The notes beneath the pieces are model-generated. The model saw nothing but the letters and a program-made list of their open reading frames with translations. It did not search any database and had not been told where the DNA came from. From NCBI GenBank assembly GCA_038327995.1, contig JBBQLP010000004.1, positions 1 to 64,000 on the forward strand: a DNA stretch of 64,000 nucleotides, written 5' to 3'. Source of the DNA: CAIOYC01 sp038327995. Its GTDB lineage: Bacteria; Pseudomonadota; Alphaproteobacteria; Caulobacterales; Caulobacteraceae. Position 1 is the stretch's first letter; every line of letters starts with the position of its first letter. The position numbers and the translations under genes were made by a program. Of this stretch, positions 33,922 to 46,884 are shown in pieces.

Positions 33922-34386
33922 CAGCACCTGATTTGCATGCCGTGGCCACCAGATTGCGGATTGCCCCAATGTTTCATTATTGTGCCTAGAGGCTGATGCA
34001 GCGGGTAGTTCAACCACCGTCCGCTAATGATTTCGAACTGCCTGTCTCCGTAATGGTTGCCCACCCTTTGCCCCTCCAACATCCCCCATAAAAGCGCGAA
34101 TAGCCCCTTCCATTATCCTCAGCCTTCCCCTATATCGCGTGCCTCACGAAAAATCCGAGTCGCCGTTCGAGCGAGTCAAACTGATTCTTCGAGCGTCAAC
34201 GCTCCGAGGCATGGCGCGCCGCCCTTCGGCCATGCGAGGGAGCGCCCCCTACGACAAGGGGGCATCCTGCGTCCGGCTCCCGGTTTTCTGGGAGTGTCGA
34301 GGGTGGACGCGTGGACAGATCAACGCCGGGAGTCCGCTCCCGCGCCCGCCCGAAAGGCGGCCCCGAAAGGCGACTGGGAAACTTAG
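33922..34386 (+). promoter_or_regulatory. rpoBC promoter region and structured leader
   Basis: This region must carry the rpoBC promoter, because the gene upstream is divergent. The best -10 candidate is CCTATATC at 34129-34136 (one mismatch to GCTANAWC) with only a weak -35. Downstream are two adjacent hairpins: a long one at 34200-34244 (CGCTCC/GGAGCG outside, GCATGG/CCATGC inside) and GCCCCCT-acgaca-AGGGGGC at 34244-34263. Neither has a T-tract. The predicted leader is about 245 nt, long for an mRNA leader. No open frame here looks coding. Confidence 0.5.
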
Positions 34387-38460
<4,074 letters not shown>

Positions 38461-38469
38461 GAGGAAGAG

Positions 38470-38495
38470 GAGAGGGCGCTTCGCACCGCCCTCTC
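38470..38495. repeat. Hairpin after rpoB
   Basis: A perfect 9 bp stem (GAGAGGGCG at 38470-38478, CGCCCTCTC at 38487-38495) with an 8 nt loop, 10 bp after the rpoB stop. No T-tract follows, so read-through into rpoC is expected. It may act as an mRNA processing or stability element. Confidence 0.6.
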
Positions 38496-38496
38496 G

Positions 38497-38610
38497 CCGT
38501 CGTCCTCGGGCTTGTCCCGAAGGTCGAGGGGTGCGCGCCGGGTCGGTTCCCTGCGTCAGCCGATCTTCCACCTGAACGCTCGGTCCTTGGGTCAACCCCG
38601 AGGACGACGG
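38497..38610. repeat. Inverted pair of REP-like elements (BIME-like) between rpoB and rpoC
   Basis: CCGTCGTCCTCGGG (38497-38510) recurs inverted as CCCGAGGACGACGG (38597-38610), perfect over 14 bp. Similarity continues inward for about another 14 bp with mismatches (TTGTCCC against TTGACCC). Each arm also has an internal CCTCGGG...CCCGA dyad. Such CCTCGGGCTTGTCCCGAGG elements are common dispersed repeats in alphaproteobacteria. An inverted pair of them resembles the BIMEs of enterobacteria. Confidence 0.7.
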
Positions 38611-38653
38611 AGCAGAAAAATCTAGGCGGGTCCGTCCCGCAGAAGGAACCCAG

Positions 38654-41600
38654 ATGAACCAGGAAGTCCTGAACATCTTCAACCCGGTCGTCGCCGCTCC
38701 GACGTTCGACCAGATCCGTATCGCCCTGGCCTCGCCCGAAAAGATCCGCTCGTGGTCGTTCGGGGAGATCAAGAAGCCCGAGACCATCAACTACCGCACG
38801 TTCAAGCCGGAGCGGGACGGGCTGTTCTGCGCGCGCATCTTCGGTCCGACCAAGGACTACGAGTGCCTCTGCGGCAAGTACAAGCGGATGAAGTACAAGG
38901 GCATCATCTGCGAAAAGTGCGGTGTTGAAGTCACCCTCGCCCGCGTGCGGCGCGAGCGGATGGGCCACATCGAGCTGGCCTCGCCCGTCGCCCACATCTG
39001 GTTCCTGAAGAGCCTGCCGTCGCGCATCGCCATGATGCTCGATATGCCGCTGAAGGACATCGAGCGGGTTCTTTATTTCGAGCACTACATCGTCACCGAG
39101 CCCGGTCTCACCTCGCTGAAGCAGCATCAGCTTCTGAGTGAAGACGACTTCATGCGCGCCCAGGACGAGTTCGGCGACGACAGCTTCACCGCCGAAATCG
39201 GCGCCGAAGCCATTCAGGGCCTGCTCAAGGCCATCGACCTCGAAAAGACCGCCGACCAGCTTCGCATCGATCTCACCGAGACCTCCTCGGAGATCAAGCA
39301 GAAGAAATACTCTAAACGCCTGAAGATCATGGAGGCGTTCATCGAGAGCGGCAACAAGCCGGAGTGGATGATCCTCTCCGTTGTGCCGGTCATCCCGCCG
39401 GAACTGCGCCCGCTGGTGCCGCTGGACGGGGGCCGGTTCGCCACCTCCGACCTGAACGACCTCTATCGCCGGGTGATCAACCGCAACAACCGCCTGAAGC
39501 GTTTGATCGAGCTTCGCGCGCCTGACATCATCATCCGCAATGAAAAGCGGATGCTGCAGGAGAGCGTCGACGCCCTGTTCGACAACGGTCGCCGTGGCCG
39601 CGTCATCACCGGCGCGAACAAGCGTCCCCTGAAGTCCCTCGCCGATATGCTTAAGGGCAAGCAGGGTCGCTTCCGCCAGAACTTGCTTGGCAAGCGCGTC
39701 GACTATTCCGGTCGTTCCGTGATCGTGGTCGGCCCGGAACTGAAGCTGCACGAGTGCGGCTTACCCAAGAAGATGGCGCTCGAACTCTTCAAGCCCTTCA
39801 TCTACGCGCGTCTTGACGCCAAGGGTCTGTCGGGCACTGTCAAACAGTCCAAGCGCATGGTGGAACGCGAGCAGCCGCAGGTGTGGGACATCCTCGAAGA
39901 GGTGATCCGCGAGCACCCTGTTCTGCTCAACCGCGCCCCGACCCTGCACCGTCTGGGCATCCAGGCGTTCGAGCCCAAGCTGATCGAAGGCAAGGCCATC
40001 CAGCTTCACCCGTTGGTCTGCACCGCCTTCAACGCGGACTTCGACGGCGACCAGATGGCGGTGCACGTGCCGCTGTCGCTGGAGGCGCAACTCGAAGCGC
40101 GCGTCTTGATGATGTCCACCAACAACATCCTGTCGCCCGCCAACGGTCGCCCGATCATCGAGCCGTCGCAGGATATCGTGCTGGGCCTGTACTATCTCTC
40201 CATCGCCAAGGAAGGCGAGCCGGGCGAGGGCAAGGCGTTCGCGGATATCGGAGAGATCGAAGCCGCTCTCGGCGCTGGCGTCGTCACCCTGCACTCCAAG
40301 ATCCGCGCGCGGTTCGAGGAAATCGATCCCGATGGCCAGAAGCGCACCAAGGTGATCCCCACCACGCCGGGCCGGATGCGCGTCGCTGCGCTTCTGCCCC
40401 TGCACGCCAACCTCGGCCACCGGCTGATCGAAAAGCCGCTGACCAAGAAGGAAATCGGCAACCTGATCGATCAGGTCTATCGCCACTGCGGTCAGAAGGC
40501 GACGGTCATCTTCGCCGACCAGATGATGGCGCTGGGCTTCCGCGAAGCCGTGCGCGCTGGCATCTCCTTCGGCAAGGACGACGTGGTAATCCCCGCTGAG
40601 AAGGCCAGGCTCGTGGGCGAAACCCGCAAGCTGGTGGAGGAATACGAGCAACAGTACGCCGACGGCCTGATCACCAAGGGCGAGAAATACAACAAGGTGG
40701 TAGACGCCTGGGCCAAGGCCACCGACCGGGTCGCCGACGCCATGATGGGCGAGATTTCCACCCGCACCAAAGGCCCCGATGGTCGCGAGCTTGAGATCAA
40801 CTCCATCTACATGATGGCCCACTCCGGCGCTCGTGGCTCGCAGGCCCAGATGAAGCAACTCGGCGGGATGCGCGGGCTTATGGCCAAGCCGTCAGGCGAG
40901 ATCATCGAAACGCCGATCATCTCCAACTTCAAGGAGGGGCTGACGGTTCTGGAATACTTTAACTCCACCCACGGTGCCCGTAAGGGCCTGGCGGATACGG
41001 CGTTGAAGACCGCCAACTCGGGCTATCTGACCCGTCGTCTGGTGGACGTGGCGCAGGACTGCATCATCACCGAAGAAGACTGCGGCACCACGCGGGGCAT
41101 CACACTGCGCGCCGTGGTCGAGGGCGGCGATGTGCTGGTCTCGCTCAGCCAGCGGGTTCTGGGCCGCACCGCCGCCGAGGACATCAAGGACACTGGCACC
41201 GGCGAGGTCGTCATCCCCGCCGACACCTATCTCGACGAGGATATGGTGGACCTGCTGGACCCCGCGGGCGTGCAGTCGGTGAAGGTGCGCTCATCGCTCA
41301 CCTGCGAAGCCAAGGTCGGCATCTGCGGCGCCTGTTATGGCCGCGATCTGGCGCGCGGCACCCGGGTCAACATCGGCGAAGCAGTAGGCGTCATCGCCGC
41401 CCAGTCGATCGGCGAGCCGGGCACCCAGCTCACCATGCGGACCTTCCGTATCGGCGGCATCGCCCAAGTGGCCGAACAGTCGTTCTCCGAAGCCGCCAAC
41501 GCCGGGATCGTCCGCTTCCTCGGCGGTGCGACGGTGAAGATCGAAGGCGGCGACCAGATCGTAATGGCTCGCAATATGCAGGTCGTGGTGACGGTCGATG

Positions 41601-42853
41601 GCAAGGATCGCGAGGCCTATAAGATGCCCTATGGCGCGCGCCTGAAGGTGTCTGAAGGAACTGAAGTCAAGCGCGGTCAGCGTCTGGCCGAATGGGACCC
41701 CTACACCTCGCCGATCATCACCGAAGTGGGCGGCAAGGTCCGCTTCGAGGATCTGGTGGACGGGATGTCGATCCGCGAAGACGTGGACGAAGCCACGGGC
41801 ATCACCAACCGGGTGGTCGCCGACTGGCGCGCCTCTCCGCGCGGTTCCGACCTTCGCCCCGCCATGGCGGTGACGGAGGAGGGCGCCTATAAGAAGCTGG
41901 CGAGCGGCGGCGACGCCAAATACCTGCTTCCGGCCGGGGCCATTCTCTCGGTTGGCGACGGCGATGAGGTCAAGCCCGGCGACGTCCTGGCGCGTATCCC
42001 CACGGAAAGCGCCAAGACGCGCGACATCACCGGCGGTCTGCCGCGGGTGGCGGAGCTGTTCGAGGCGCGTCGTCCCAAGGATTGCGCGGTCATCGCGGAA
42101 ATCTCCGGCCGGGTCGAATTCGGCAAGGACTACAAGAACAAGCGCCGGATCAAGATCACCCCCGAGGACGTGGACGGCGAAAAGCAGGAGCCGGTCGAGT
42201 TCCTGATCCCCAAGGGCAAGCACATCGCGGTGCACGACGGCGATCAGGTGGTGAAGGGCGAATACATCATCGACGGTTCGCCCGATCCGCACGATCTTCT
42301 GCGTATTCAAGGGGTTGAGGCTCTGGCCGAATACCTCGTGAACGAAATCCAGGAGGTCTATCGTCTGCAAGGTGTGCCAATCAACGACAAGCACATCGAA
42401 ACCATCGTGCGTCAGATGTTGCAAAAGCTGGAAATCCTTGAGGCGGGCGACACCGGCCTGATTCGCGGCGATGCCTTAGACAAGGCCGACATCGAGGAAG
42501 AGAACGCCAAGACGCTCGCCCGTGGCGGCCGTCCGGCGATTACCCAGGCGGTGCTTCTGGGCATCACCAAAGCCTCGCTGCAGACGCGCTCGTTCATCTC
42601 CGCCGCCTCCTTCCAGGAGACGACGCGGGTGCTGACCGACGCCTCGGTGCACGGCAAGATCGATACGCTCGAAGGCTTGAAGGAAAATGTCATCGTCGGC
42701 CGGCTGATCCCGGCGGGCACGGGCGCTTATCTTCGGAATATGCAGAAGATCGCCGCCAAGCGGGACGAGGTCATTACGGCCAGCCGCGAAGTGGCGATGG
42801 AAGCCTTCCCTATCGAACTGGTGGAAGCACCCGAACCTGCCCCCGCCGAATAG
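38654..42853 (+). CDS. rpoC: DNA-directed RNA polymerase subunit beta'
   Basis: Core polymerase subunit with the active site. The 1399-residue product starts MNQEVLNIFNPVVAAPTFDQ after an AAGGA Shine-Dalgarno. It has the N-terminal zinc-binding cysteines (CLCGKYKRMKYKGIICEKCG), the catalytic NADFDGDQM at 460-468 with three Mg-binding aspartates, the trigger loop/bridge helix region (GMRGLMAKPSGEIIETPI), and the second zinc site (CEAKVGICGACYGRDLARG). The gene is complete and is followed by a strong terminator. Confidence 0.98.
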   Translation: MNQEVLNIFNPVVAAPTFDQIRIALASPEKIRSWSFGEIKKPETINYRTFKPERDGLFCARIFGPTKDYECLCGKYKRMKYKGIICEKCGVEVTLARVRRERMGHIELASPVAHIWFLKSLPSRIAMMLDMPLKDIERVLYFEHYIVTEPGLTSLKQHQLLSEDDFMRAQDEFGDDSFTAEIGAEAIQGLLKAIDLEKTADQLRIDLTETSSEIKQKKYSKRLKIMEAFIESGNKPEWMILSVVPVIPPELRPLVPLDGGRFATSDLNDLYRRVINRNNRLKRLIELRAPDIIIRNEKRMLQESVDALFDNGRRGRVITGANKRPLKSLADMLKGKQGRFRQNLLGKRVDYSGRSVIVVGPELKLHECGLPKKMALELFKPFIYARLDAKGLSGTVKQSKRMVEREQPQVWDILEEVIREHPVLLNRAPTLHRLGIQAFEPKLIEGKAIQLHPLVCTAFNADFDGDQMAVHVPLSLEAQLEARVLMMSTNNILSPANGRPIIEPSQDIVLGLYYLSIAKEGEPGEGKAFADIGEIEAALGAGVVTLHSKIRARFEEIDPDGQKRTKVIPTTPGRMRVAALLPLHANLGHRLIEKPLTKKEIGNLIDQVYRHCGQKATVIFADQMMALGFREAVRAGISFGKDDVVIPAEKARLVGETRKLVEEYEQQYADGLITKGEKYNKVVDAWAKATDRVADAMMGEISTRTKGPDGRELEINSIYMMAHSGARGSQAQMKQLGGMRGLMAKPSGEIIETPIISNFKEGLTVLEYFNSTHGARKGLADTALKTANSGYLTRRLVDVAQDCIITEEDCGTTRGITLRAVVEGGDVLVSLSQRVLGRTAAEDIKDTGTGEVVIPADTYLDEDMVDLLDPAGVQSVKVRSSLTCEAKVGICGACYGRDLARGTRVNIGEAVGVIAAQSIGEPGTQLTMRTFRIGGIAQVAEQSFSEAANAGIVRFLGGATVKIEGGDQIVMARNMQVVVTVDGKDREAYKMPYGARLKVSEGTEVKRGQRLAEWDPYTSPIITEVGGKVRFEDLVDGMSIREDVDEATGITNRVVADWRASPRGSDLRPAMAVTEEGAYKKLASGGDAKYLLPAGAILSVGDGDEVKPGDVLARIPTESAKTRDITGGLPRVAELFEARRPKDCAVIAEISGRVEFGKDYKNKRRIKITPEDVDGEKQEPVEFLIPKGKHIAVHDGDQVVKGEYIIDGSPDPHDLLRIQGVEALAEYLVNEIQEVYRLQGVPINDKHIETIVRQMLQKLEILEAGDTGLIRGDALDKADIEEENAKTLARGGRPAITQAVLLGITKASLQTRSFISAASFQETTRVLTDASVHGKIDTLEGLKENVIVGRLIPAGTGAYLRNMQKIAAKRDEVITASREVAMEAFPIELVEAPEPAPAE

Positions 42854-42882
42854 GCGAGACGCTTCTCTGCGAAGACAATCAA

Positions 42883-42910
42883 GGCCCGGGAGCGATCCCG
42901 GGCCGTTTTT
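42883..42910 (+). terminator. Rho-independent terminator of rpoBC
   Basis: A perfect 9 bp stem GGCCCGGGA-gcga-TCCCGGGCC followed by GTTTTT, 29 nt after the rpoC stop. Confidence 0.93.
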
Positions 42911-42971
42911 GGTTGAGGTGGCTGCACCGATCCCCATTCAAAACCGCTCGAATCCGATCTAACCATTTTCC

Positions 42972-44648
42972 ATGACCACAGACATCGAGATTGCGCGCGG
43001 CGTAGCGCTGAAGCCCATCGGCGAGATTGCTGCGCGGGCGAACATTCCGGGGGAGGCGTTGTCGCCCTACGGCCATCACATAGCCAAGATCGACCTCGGT
43101 TGGCTGGAGCGGCTCCAAGACAAGCCTGACGGCAAGGTGATCCTCGTCACCGCCATCAATCCCACGCCGCCGGGAGAAGGCAAGACCACCACTACCATCG
43201 GGCTCGGCGACGCCCTGAACCGGATCGGGCGGCGGGCGGTGATCGCACTGCGCGAGCCCTCGCTGGGCCCGGTGTTCGGGCGCAAGGGCGGGGCGACCGG
43301 CGGCGGGCGGGCGCAGGTGGCGCCGATGGAGCGGATCAACCTGCACTTCACCGGCGATTTCCACGCTATCACCGCCGCGCACAACCTGCTCGCTGCGCTT
43401 CTGGACAACCACATCTTCTGGGGCAACGCCCTGAATATCGATCCCCGCCAGATCGTCTGGAGGCGGGTGCTGGACGTAAATGACCGGGCGCTGCGCAAGG
43501 TCGTCGTCGGCCTCGGCGAGGACGCTAACGGCGCGCCCCGCGAGACGGGGTTCGACATCACCGTGGCCTCGGAGGTCATGGCCGTCTTTTGCCTTGCCTC
43601 AGATTTGAAAGACCTGGAGGAACGCCTCGCCCGTATTGTGATCGCGCGGCGTCGGGACGGAACACTGGTCACGGCGGGCGATTTGAAGGCGGCAGGGGCT
43701 ATGGCGGCGCTCCTAATGGATGCGATCCAGCCCAACCTCGTGCAGACGCTGGAGGGTTCTCCGGCGCTGGTTCACGGGGGTCCCTTCGCTAACATCGCCC
43801 ACGGATGCAACTCGGTGATCGCCACCCGCACGGCGCTCAAACTTGGCGAGTTCGCCGTGACCGAGGCCGGGTTCGGGGCCGATCTCGGCGCGGAGAAGTT
43901 CTTCGACATCAAGTGCCGGGCGGCGGGCCTTGCTCCCGCGGTCACAGTGATCGTGGCGACCCTGCGGGCGTTGAAATATCAGGGCGGCGCAGCGGCTAAG
44001 GCGGTGGGCGACGCGAACGCCGAAGCGCTGGCGCAGGGGCTCGCCAACCTGGGGCGGCATATCGAGAACATGAGCCGCTACGGCGCGCCGGTGGTGGTGG
44101 CGATCAATCACTTCCACGGGGATGCGGACACCGAGCATGCCACCGTCGCCGCCTATTGCAGGGACCGATTCGGGGTCGAGGCCATCGTCTGTCGCCACTG
44201 GGTTGAAGGATCAGTGGGGGCGGAGGACCTGGCGAGGACGGTTGCTTCGCTGGCCGACGCCAATCTGGCGCCGGTGTTGAAGCCCCTCTATCCCCTACAG
44301 TTTTCGCTCGTCGAGAAGATACAGACCATAGCCCAGACCCTCTATCACGCCGGGTCGATCGTCTATTCTGCCAAGGCTGAGCGCGACCTGAAACGGTTCG
44401 AGGCGGCGGGGTTCGGGAACCTGCCCATCTGCATGGCGAAGACCCCTTATTCCTTCTCGGCGGACGAGAGCATGCTGGGCGCGCCGGAGGGGTTCACCCT
44501 GCCGGTGCGCGAGGTGCGGCTTTCGGCGGGGGCGGGGTTCGTAGTGGCGATCTGCGGCGAGGTGATGACCATGCCCGGCCTGCCCAAGATTCCCGCCGCC
44601 GAGACCATCAGGCTTGACGGAGAAGGGCGGATCGAGGGGTTGTTCTGA
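42972..44648 (+). CDS. fhs: Formate-tetrahydrofolate ligase
   Basis: ATP-dependent synthesis of 10-formyltetrahydrofolate from formate, feeding one-carbon units to purines and fMet. The 558-residue product has the ATP-binding motif TPPGEGKT at 65-72, and family signatures ALREPSLGPVFGRKGGATGG, HFTGDFHAITAAHNLLAAL and the C-terminal CMAKTPYSFSADESMLGAP. The length is standard. It stands alone after the rpoC terminator. A CCCCC/GGGGG dyad lies in the spacer after the stop, but has no T-tract. Confidence 0.96.
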   Translation: MTTDIEIARGVALKPIGEIAARANIPGEALSPYGHHIAKIDLGWLERLQDKPDGKVILVTAINPTPPGEGKTTTTIGLGDALNRIGRRAVIALREPSLGPVFGRKGGATGGGRAQVAPMERINLHFTGDFHAITAAHNLLAALLDNHIFWGNALNIDPRQIVWRRVLDVNDRALRKVVVGLGEDANGAPRETGFDITVASEVMAVFCLASDLKDLEERLARIVIARRRDGTLVTAGDLKAAGAMAALLMDAIQPNLVQTLEGSPALVHGGPFANIAHGCNSVIATRTALKLGEFAVTEAGFGADLGAEKFFDIKCRAAGLAPAVTVIVATLRALKYQGGAAAKAVGDANAEALAQGLANLGRHIENMSRYGAPVVVAINHFHGDADTEHATVAAYCRDRFGVEAIVCRHWVEGSVGAEDLARTVASLADANLAPVLKPLYPLQFSLVEKIQTIAQTLYHAGSIVYSAKAERDLKRFEAAGFGNLPICMAKTPYSFSADESMLGAPEGFTLPVREVRLSAGAGFVVAICGEVMTMPGLPKIPAAETIRLDGEGRIEGLF

Positions 44649-44795
44649 AGCCAGGTCCCCCCGACTAAGCGGGCGAGGGGGATCACGAAGTGGCGGAGGG
44701 GCGCCCTGCCTTAAACACTTTGCTTCGTGCGCCACGTTAGTCACGGCGCGTATCCGCACCGCGCCACATCCCCGTTTCACGAGAGAGAACGGGAG

Positions 44796-45944
44796 TCAGT
44801 GCGCTCCCGCCAGCTCCATCTCAGCGCCTCTAGGTGAGCCGCCCCGCGCACGGCGGCGCTTGATCCAGCGTTGGGTCGGCATATCGACCCCGTAGTGGAA
44901 GGCCACGGCGAACGCCACTTCGACCGCGGGGGCCAGCGCCCAGAAGGCCCACAGCAAAGGCACGCCCGCATTCAGCTTCTTCTCGATCACATGGAAGACG
45001 CCGAACAGCACGATCCGCACCGGTTCGTTGGTGATGAACAGGGAGAACGAGACGATGGCGCCCTTTTCCAACAGATAGGACGGTTTTTTCACCGGCCATG
45101 CGCCCGCCGAGATTACCAGGACGCTGATCAGCACGATGCTGACGAAATCGTAGCGCCCAACCGCCTGAAGCACGATCAGGAGCGCTAGCGCGCCGACACC
45201 CGCTGTCTTTGCAATCCAAGGCGCGATGGCGACCTTTTCCGAGAACCGCGCCAGCATGATCCCGGCGATGAACAGGGGTAGCGCGCGCAGGGCCCCGATC
45301 TCTTGCGGAATCTGGAAGACGTCGCGGTGCAGGATCAGGTTGGCGGCCACGTCTGCTACGCCGAGCACCGCGAACCCGGCCAGCAGCGATAGGAAGGGTG
45401 ACTTGATCCGGCTGAAGGCGCGCCACAGGAACGGGAAGGCGGCGTAACAGACCAATAGCGCGGACAGCGACCAGGTCGGATCGTTCCAGCCCTTGCCGCC
45501 CGGAACGCCGAGCGAGGTGACGAGGAAGACTTCCGACGGCAACTGCCGCCAGTCGAAATACTCCGAATGCGCCGGAGCGAACCCTGCCGCCCCTGCCGCC
45601 AGCACGAAGACCACGAGGCCCGCCAGCATAATCAGGTGCGCCGGAACCACCCGCGTCGCACGGCGGAAGAAGAAGCCGAGGTTGCTGATCCCGGCGCTCA
45701 TCACCCGCTCGCCATAGATGCGGCCCAGCACATAGCCGGAGACGATCAGGAAGAAGTCGGTGGCCAGATAGCCCCGGCCCCAGATCGGATGGACGTTGGC
45801 CAGCACCACCGGCGCCTCGAACGAGTAATGATAGAGCACCATGGCGAAGGCGGCGAGGAACCGTAGGGCGTCGAGCGGCCCACCCCTCGTCAAAGGGAGA
45901 GGAGTCGGGCGCAACGCGGCGTTATGTGTGTCAGCCTGGGTCAT
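44796..45944 (-). CDS. Acyltransferase family 3 membrane protein (OafA type)
   Basis: A 382-residue integral membrane O-acyltransferase (PF01757 type). It opens with the family motif LDALRFLAAFAMVLYHYSFE, containing the catalytic His, followed by GYLATDFFLIVSGYVLGRIY and about ten membrane helices. Such enzymes acetylate surface polysaccharides, lipids or antibiotics at the inner membrane; the substrate is unknown here. ATG 45944 was chosen (MTQADTHNAALRP); the longer frame would overlap the divergent CAP gene. Confidence 0.88.
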   Translation of the reverse strand: MTQADTHNAALRPTPLPLTRGGPLDALRFLAAFAMVLYHYSFEAPVVLANVHPIWGRGYLATDFFLIVSGYVLGRIYGERVMSAGISNLGFFFRRATRVVPAHLIMLAGLVVFVLAAGAAGFAPAHSEYFDWRQLPSEVFLVTSLGVPGGKGWNDPTWSLSALLVCYAAFPFLWRAFSRIKSPFLSLLAGFAVLGVADVAANLILHRDVFQIPQEIGALRALPLFIAGIMLARFSEKVAIAPWIAKTAGVGALALLIVLQAVGRYDFVSIVLISVLVISAGAWPVKKPSYLLEKGAIVSFSLFITNEPVRIVLFGVFHVIEKKLNAGVPLLWAFWALAPAVEVAFAVAFHYGVDMPTQRWIKRRRARGGSPRGAEMELAGAH

Positions 45945-46077
45945 GACGGGCTCTTCGCTTTTAGGGCGAATTGGTTTCAGCAAGGTTCGCGCCGCGGGTG
46001 TGTATCGTCGGACGCGTCCCGGGACGCGACCACAGGACACACTTGTTGTTAGCCGCTTTGCGCGCATTTTCCCGTCC

Positions 46078-46884
46078 ATGGACCGTCGGGGTTTCATCAT
46101 CACAGGCGCTGCCGCAGCCAGCCTTTCCGCCGCGCCCCTCGCGCGGGGCGAGCCGGGGGACCGGGTTGGCGACTATTACGCCCGGCTGAAGAGCCGTCTT
46201 GGAGACGCAGGCGGCGGGCGCTTCCTGCCCGGCGTCGAGGCGGACCTGATGCCGGAGCACAACGGCTTTCGCGCGGGGCAGGGATTGAGGTTGCTGGTTC
46301 GGCACGAGGGCCTCGACCTCGCCGCTCGCGCTCACGCCGCCGATCTTCTACATCGCCGCTATTTCGAGCACGCCTCGCCGGAGGGCTTTACGTCGGTGGA
46401 GCGGGTAGGGTTGCTGGCACGCCGGTTCATCGGTCTGGCGGGCGAGAATATCGTGGAAGTGCAGGGTGGCCCGCCCTCGACCGCCGCCGACCTTTCAGAG
46501 CTTTGGCGAGGCTCCCCGGGCCACCGGTCGAATATGCTGCGGCCCACCTACACACACATTGGCATCGGCGTTGTGCGCAGTGGGGACCGGACCATCGGCG
46601 CGGTGGCGTTCGGGCAAACCTTCGCCCAACTGGCCGAGCCCCTAGCGTTTCGGGTTGGCGACGGCTCGGCGCTGGCGGGGCTCCTCGGTGCGTCCGACCC
46701 GCCGGTGCGCGGCTATGCACTGGAGCCTGTGGGCGGAGGACGCCAGATTGGCCCATTCTGGCTGGGCGACCCGCCTCAGGCCCCCGAACGCAGCGGCGTC
46801 TATGTCCTCAAGCCCTACATGGCCGACGCCGCCGACCGCCACCGCTACATCATCATCGACGGACCGATCATCGAGGCGGGTTAG
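46078..46884 (+). CDS. CAP (SCP-like) domain secreted protein
   Basis: A 268-residue exported protein. The N-terminus DRRGFIITGAAAASLSAAPL is Tat-like (RR pair, hydrophobic core, ARG cleavage region). The CAP domain has the early LMPEHNGFRAGQGLRLLVRH, HAADLLHRRYFEHASPEGF, the GENIVE motif, WRGSPGHRSNML and HIGIGVV, all typical of bacterial SCP-like proteins. A C-terminal extension of about 90 residues has no recognised domain. The role is unknown. Its stop overlaps the convergent transporter stop. Confidence 0.85.
   Translation: MDRRGFIITGAAAASLSAAPLARGEPGDRVGDYYARLKSRLGDAGGGRFLPGVEADLMPEHNGFRAGQGLRLLVRHEGLDLAARAHAADLLHRRYFEHASPEGFTSVERVGLLARRFIGLAGENIVEVQGGPPSTAADLSELWRGSPGHRSNMLRPTYTHIGIGVVRSGDRTIGAVAFGQTFAQLAEPLAFRVGDGSALAGLLGASDPPVRGYALEPVGGGRQIGPFWLGDPPQAPERSGVYVLKPYMADAADRHRYIIIDGPIIEAG

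Noticed and set aside
30773..34019. CGGTGGTT (30773-30780) and its inverse AACCACCG (34012-34019) flanking the inverted rpl block
   Set aside because: An 8-base match between two 600 bp regions is expected several times by chance, and the flanking sequence does not extend convincingly. It is not evidence of the recombination site.
44649..44795. Possible terminator after fhs (CCCCC/GGGGG dyad)
   Set aside because: Large loop and no T-tract on either strand; not listed as a terminator.
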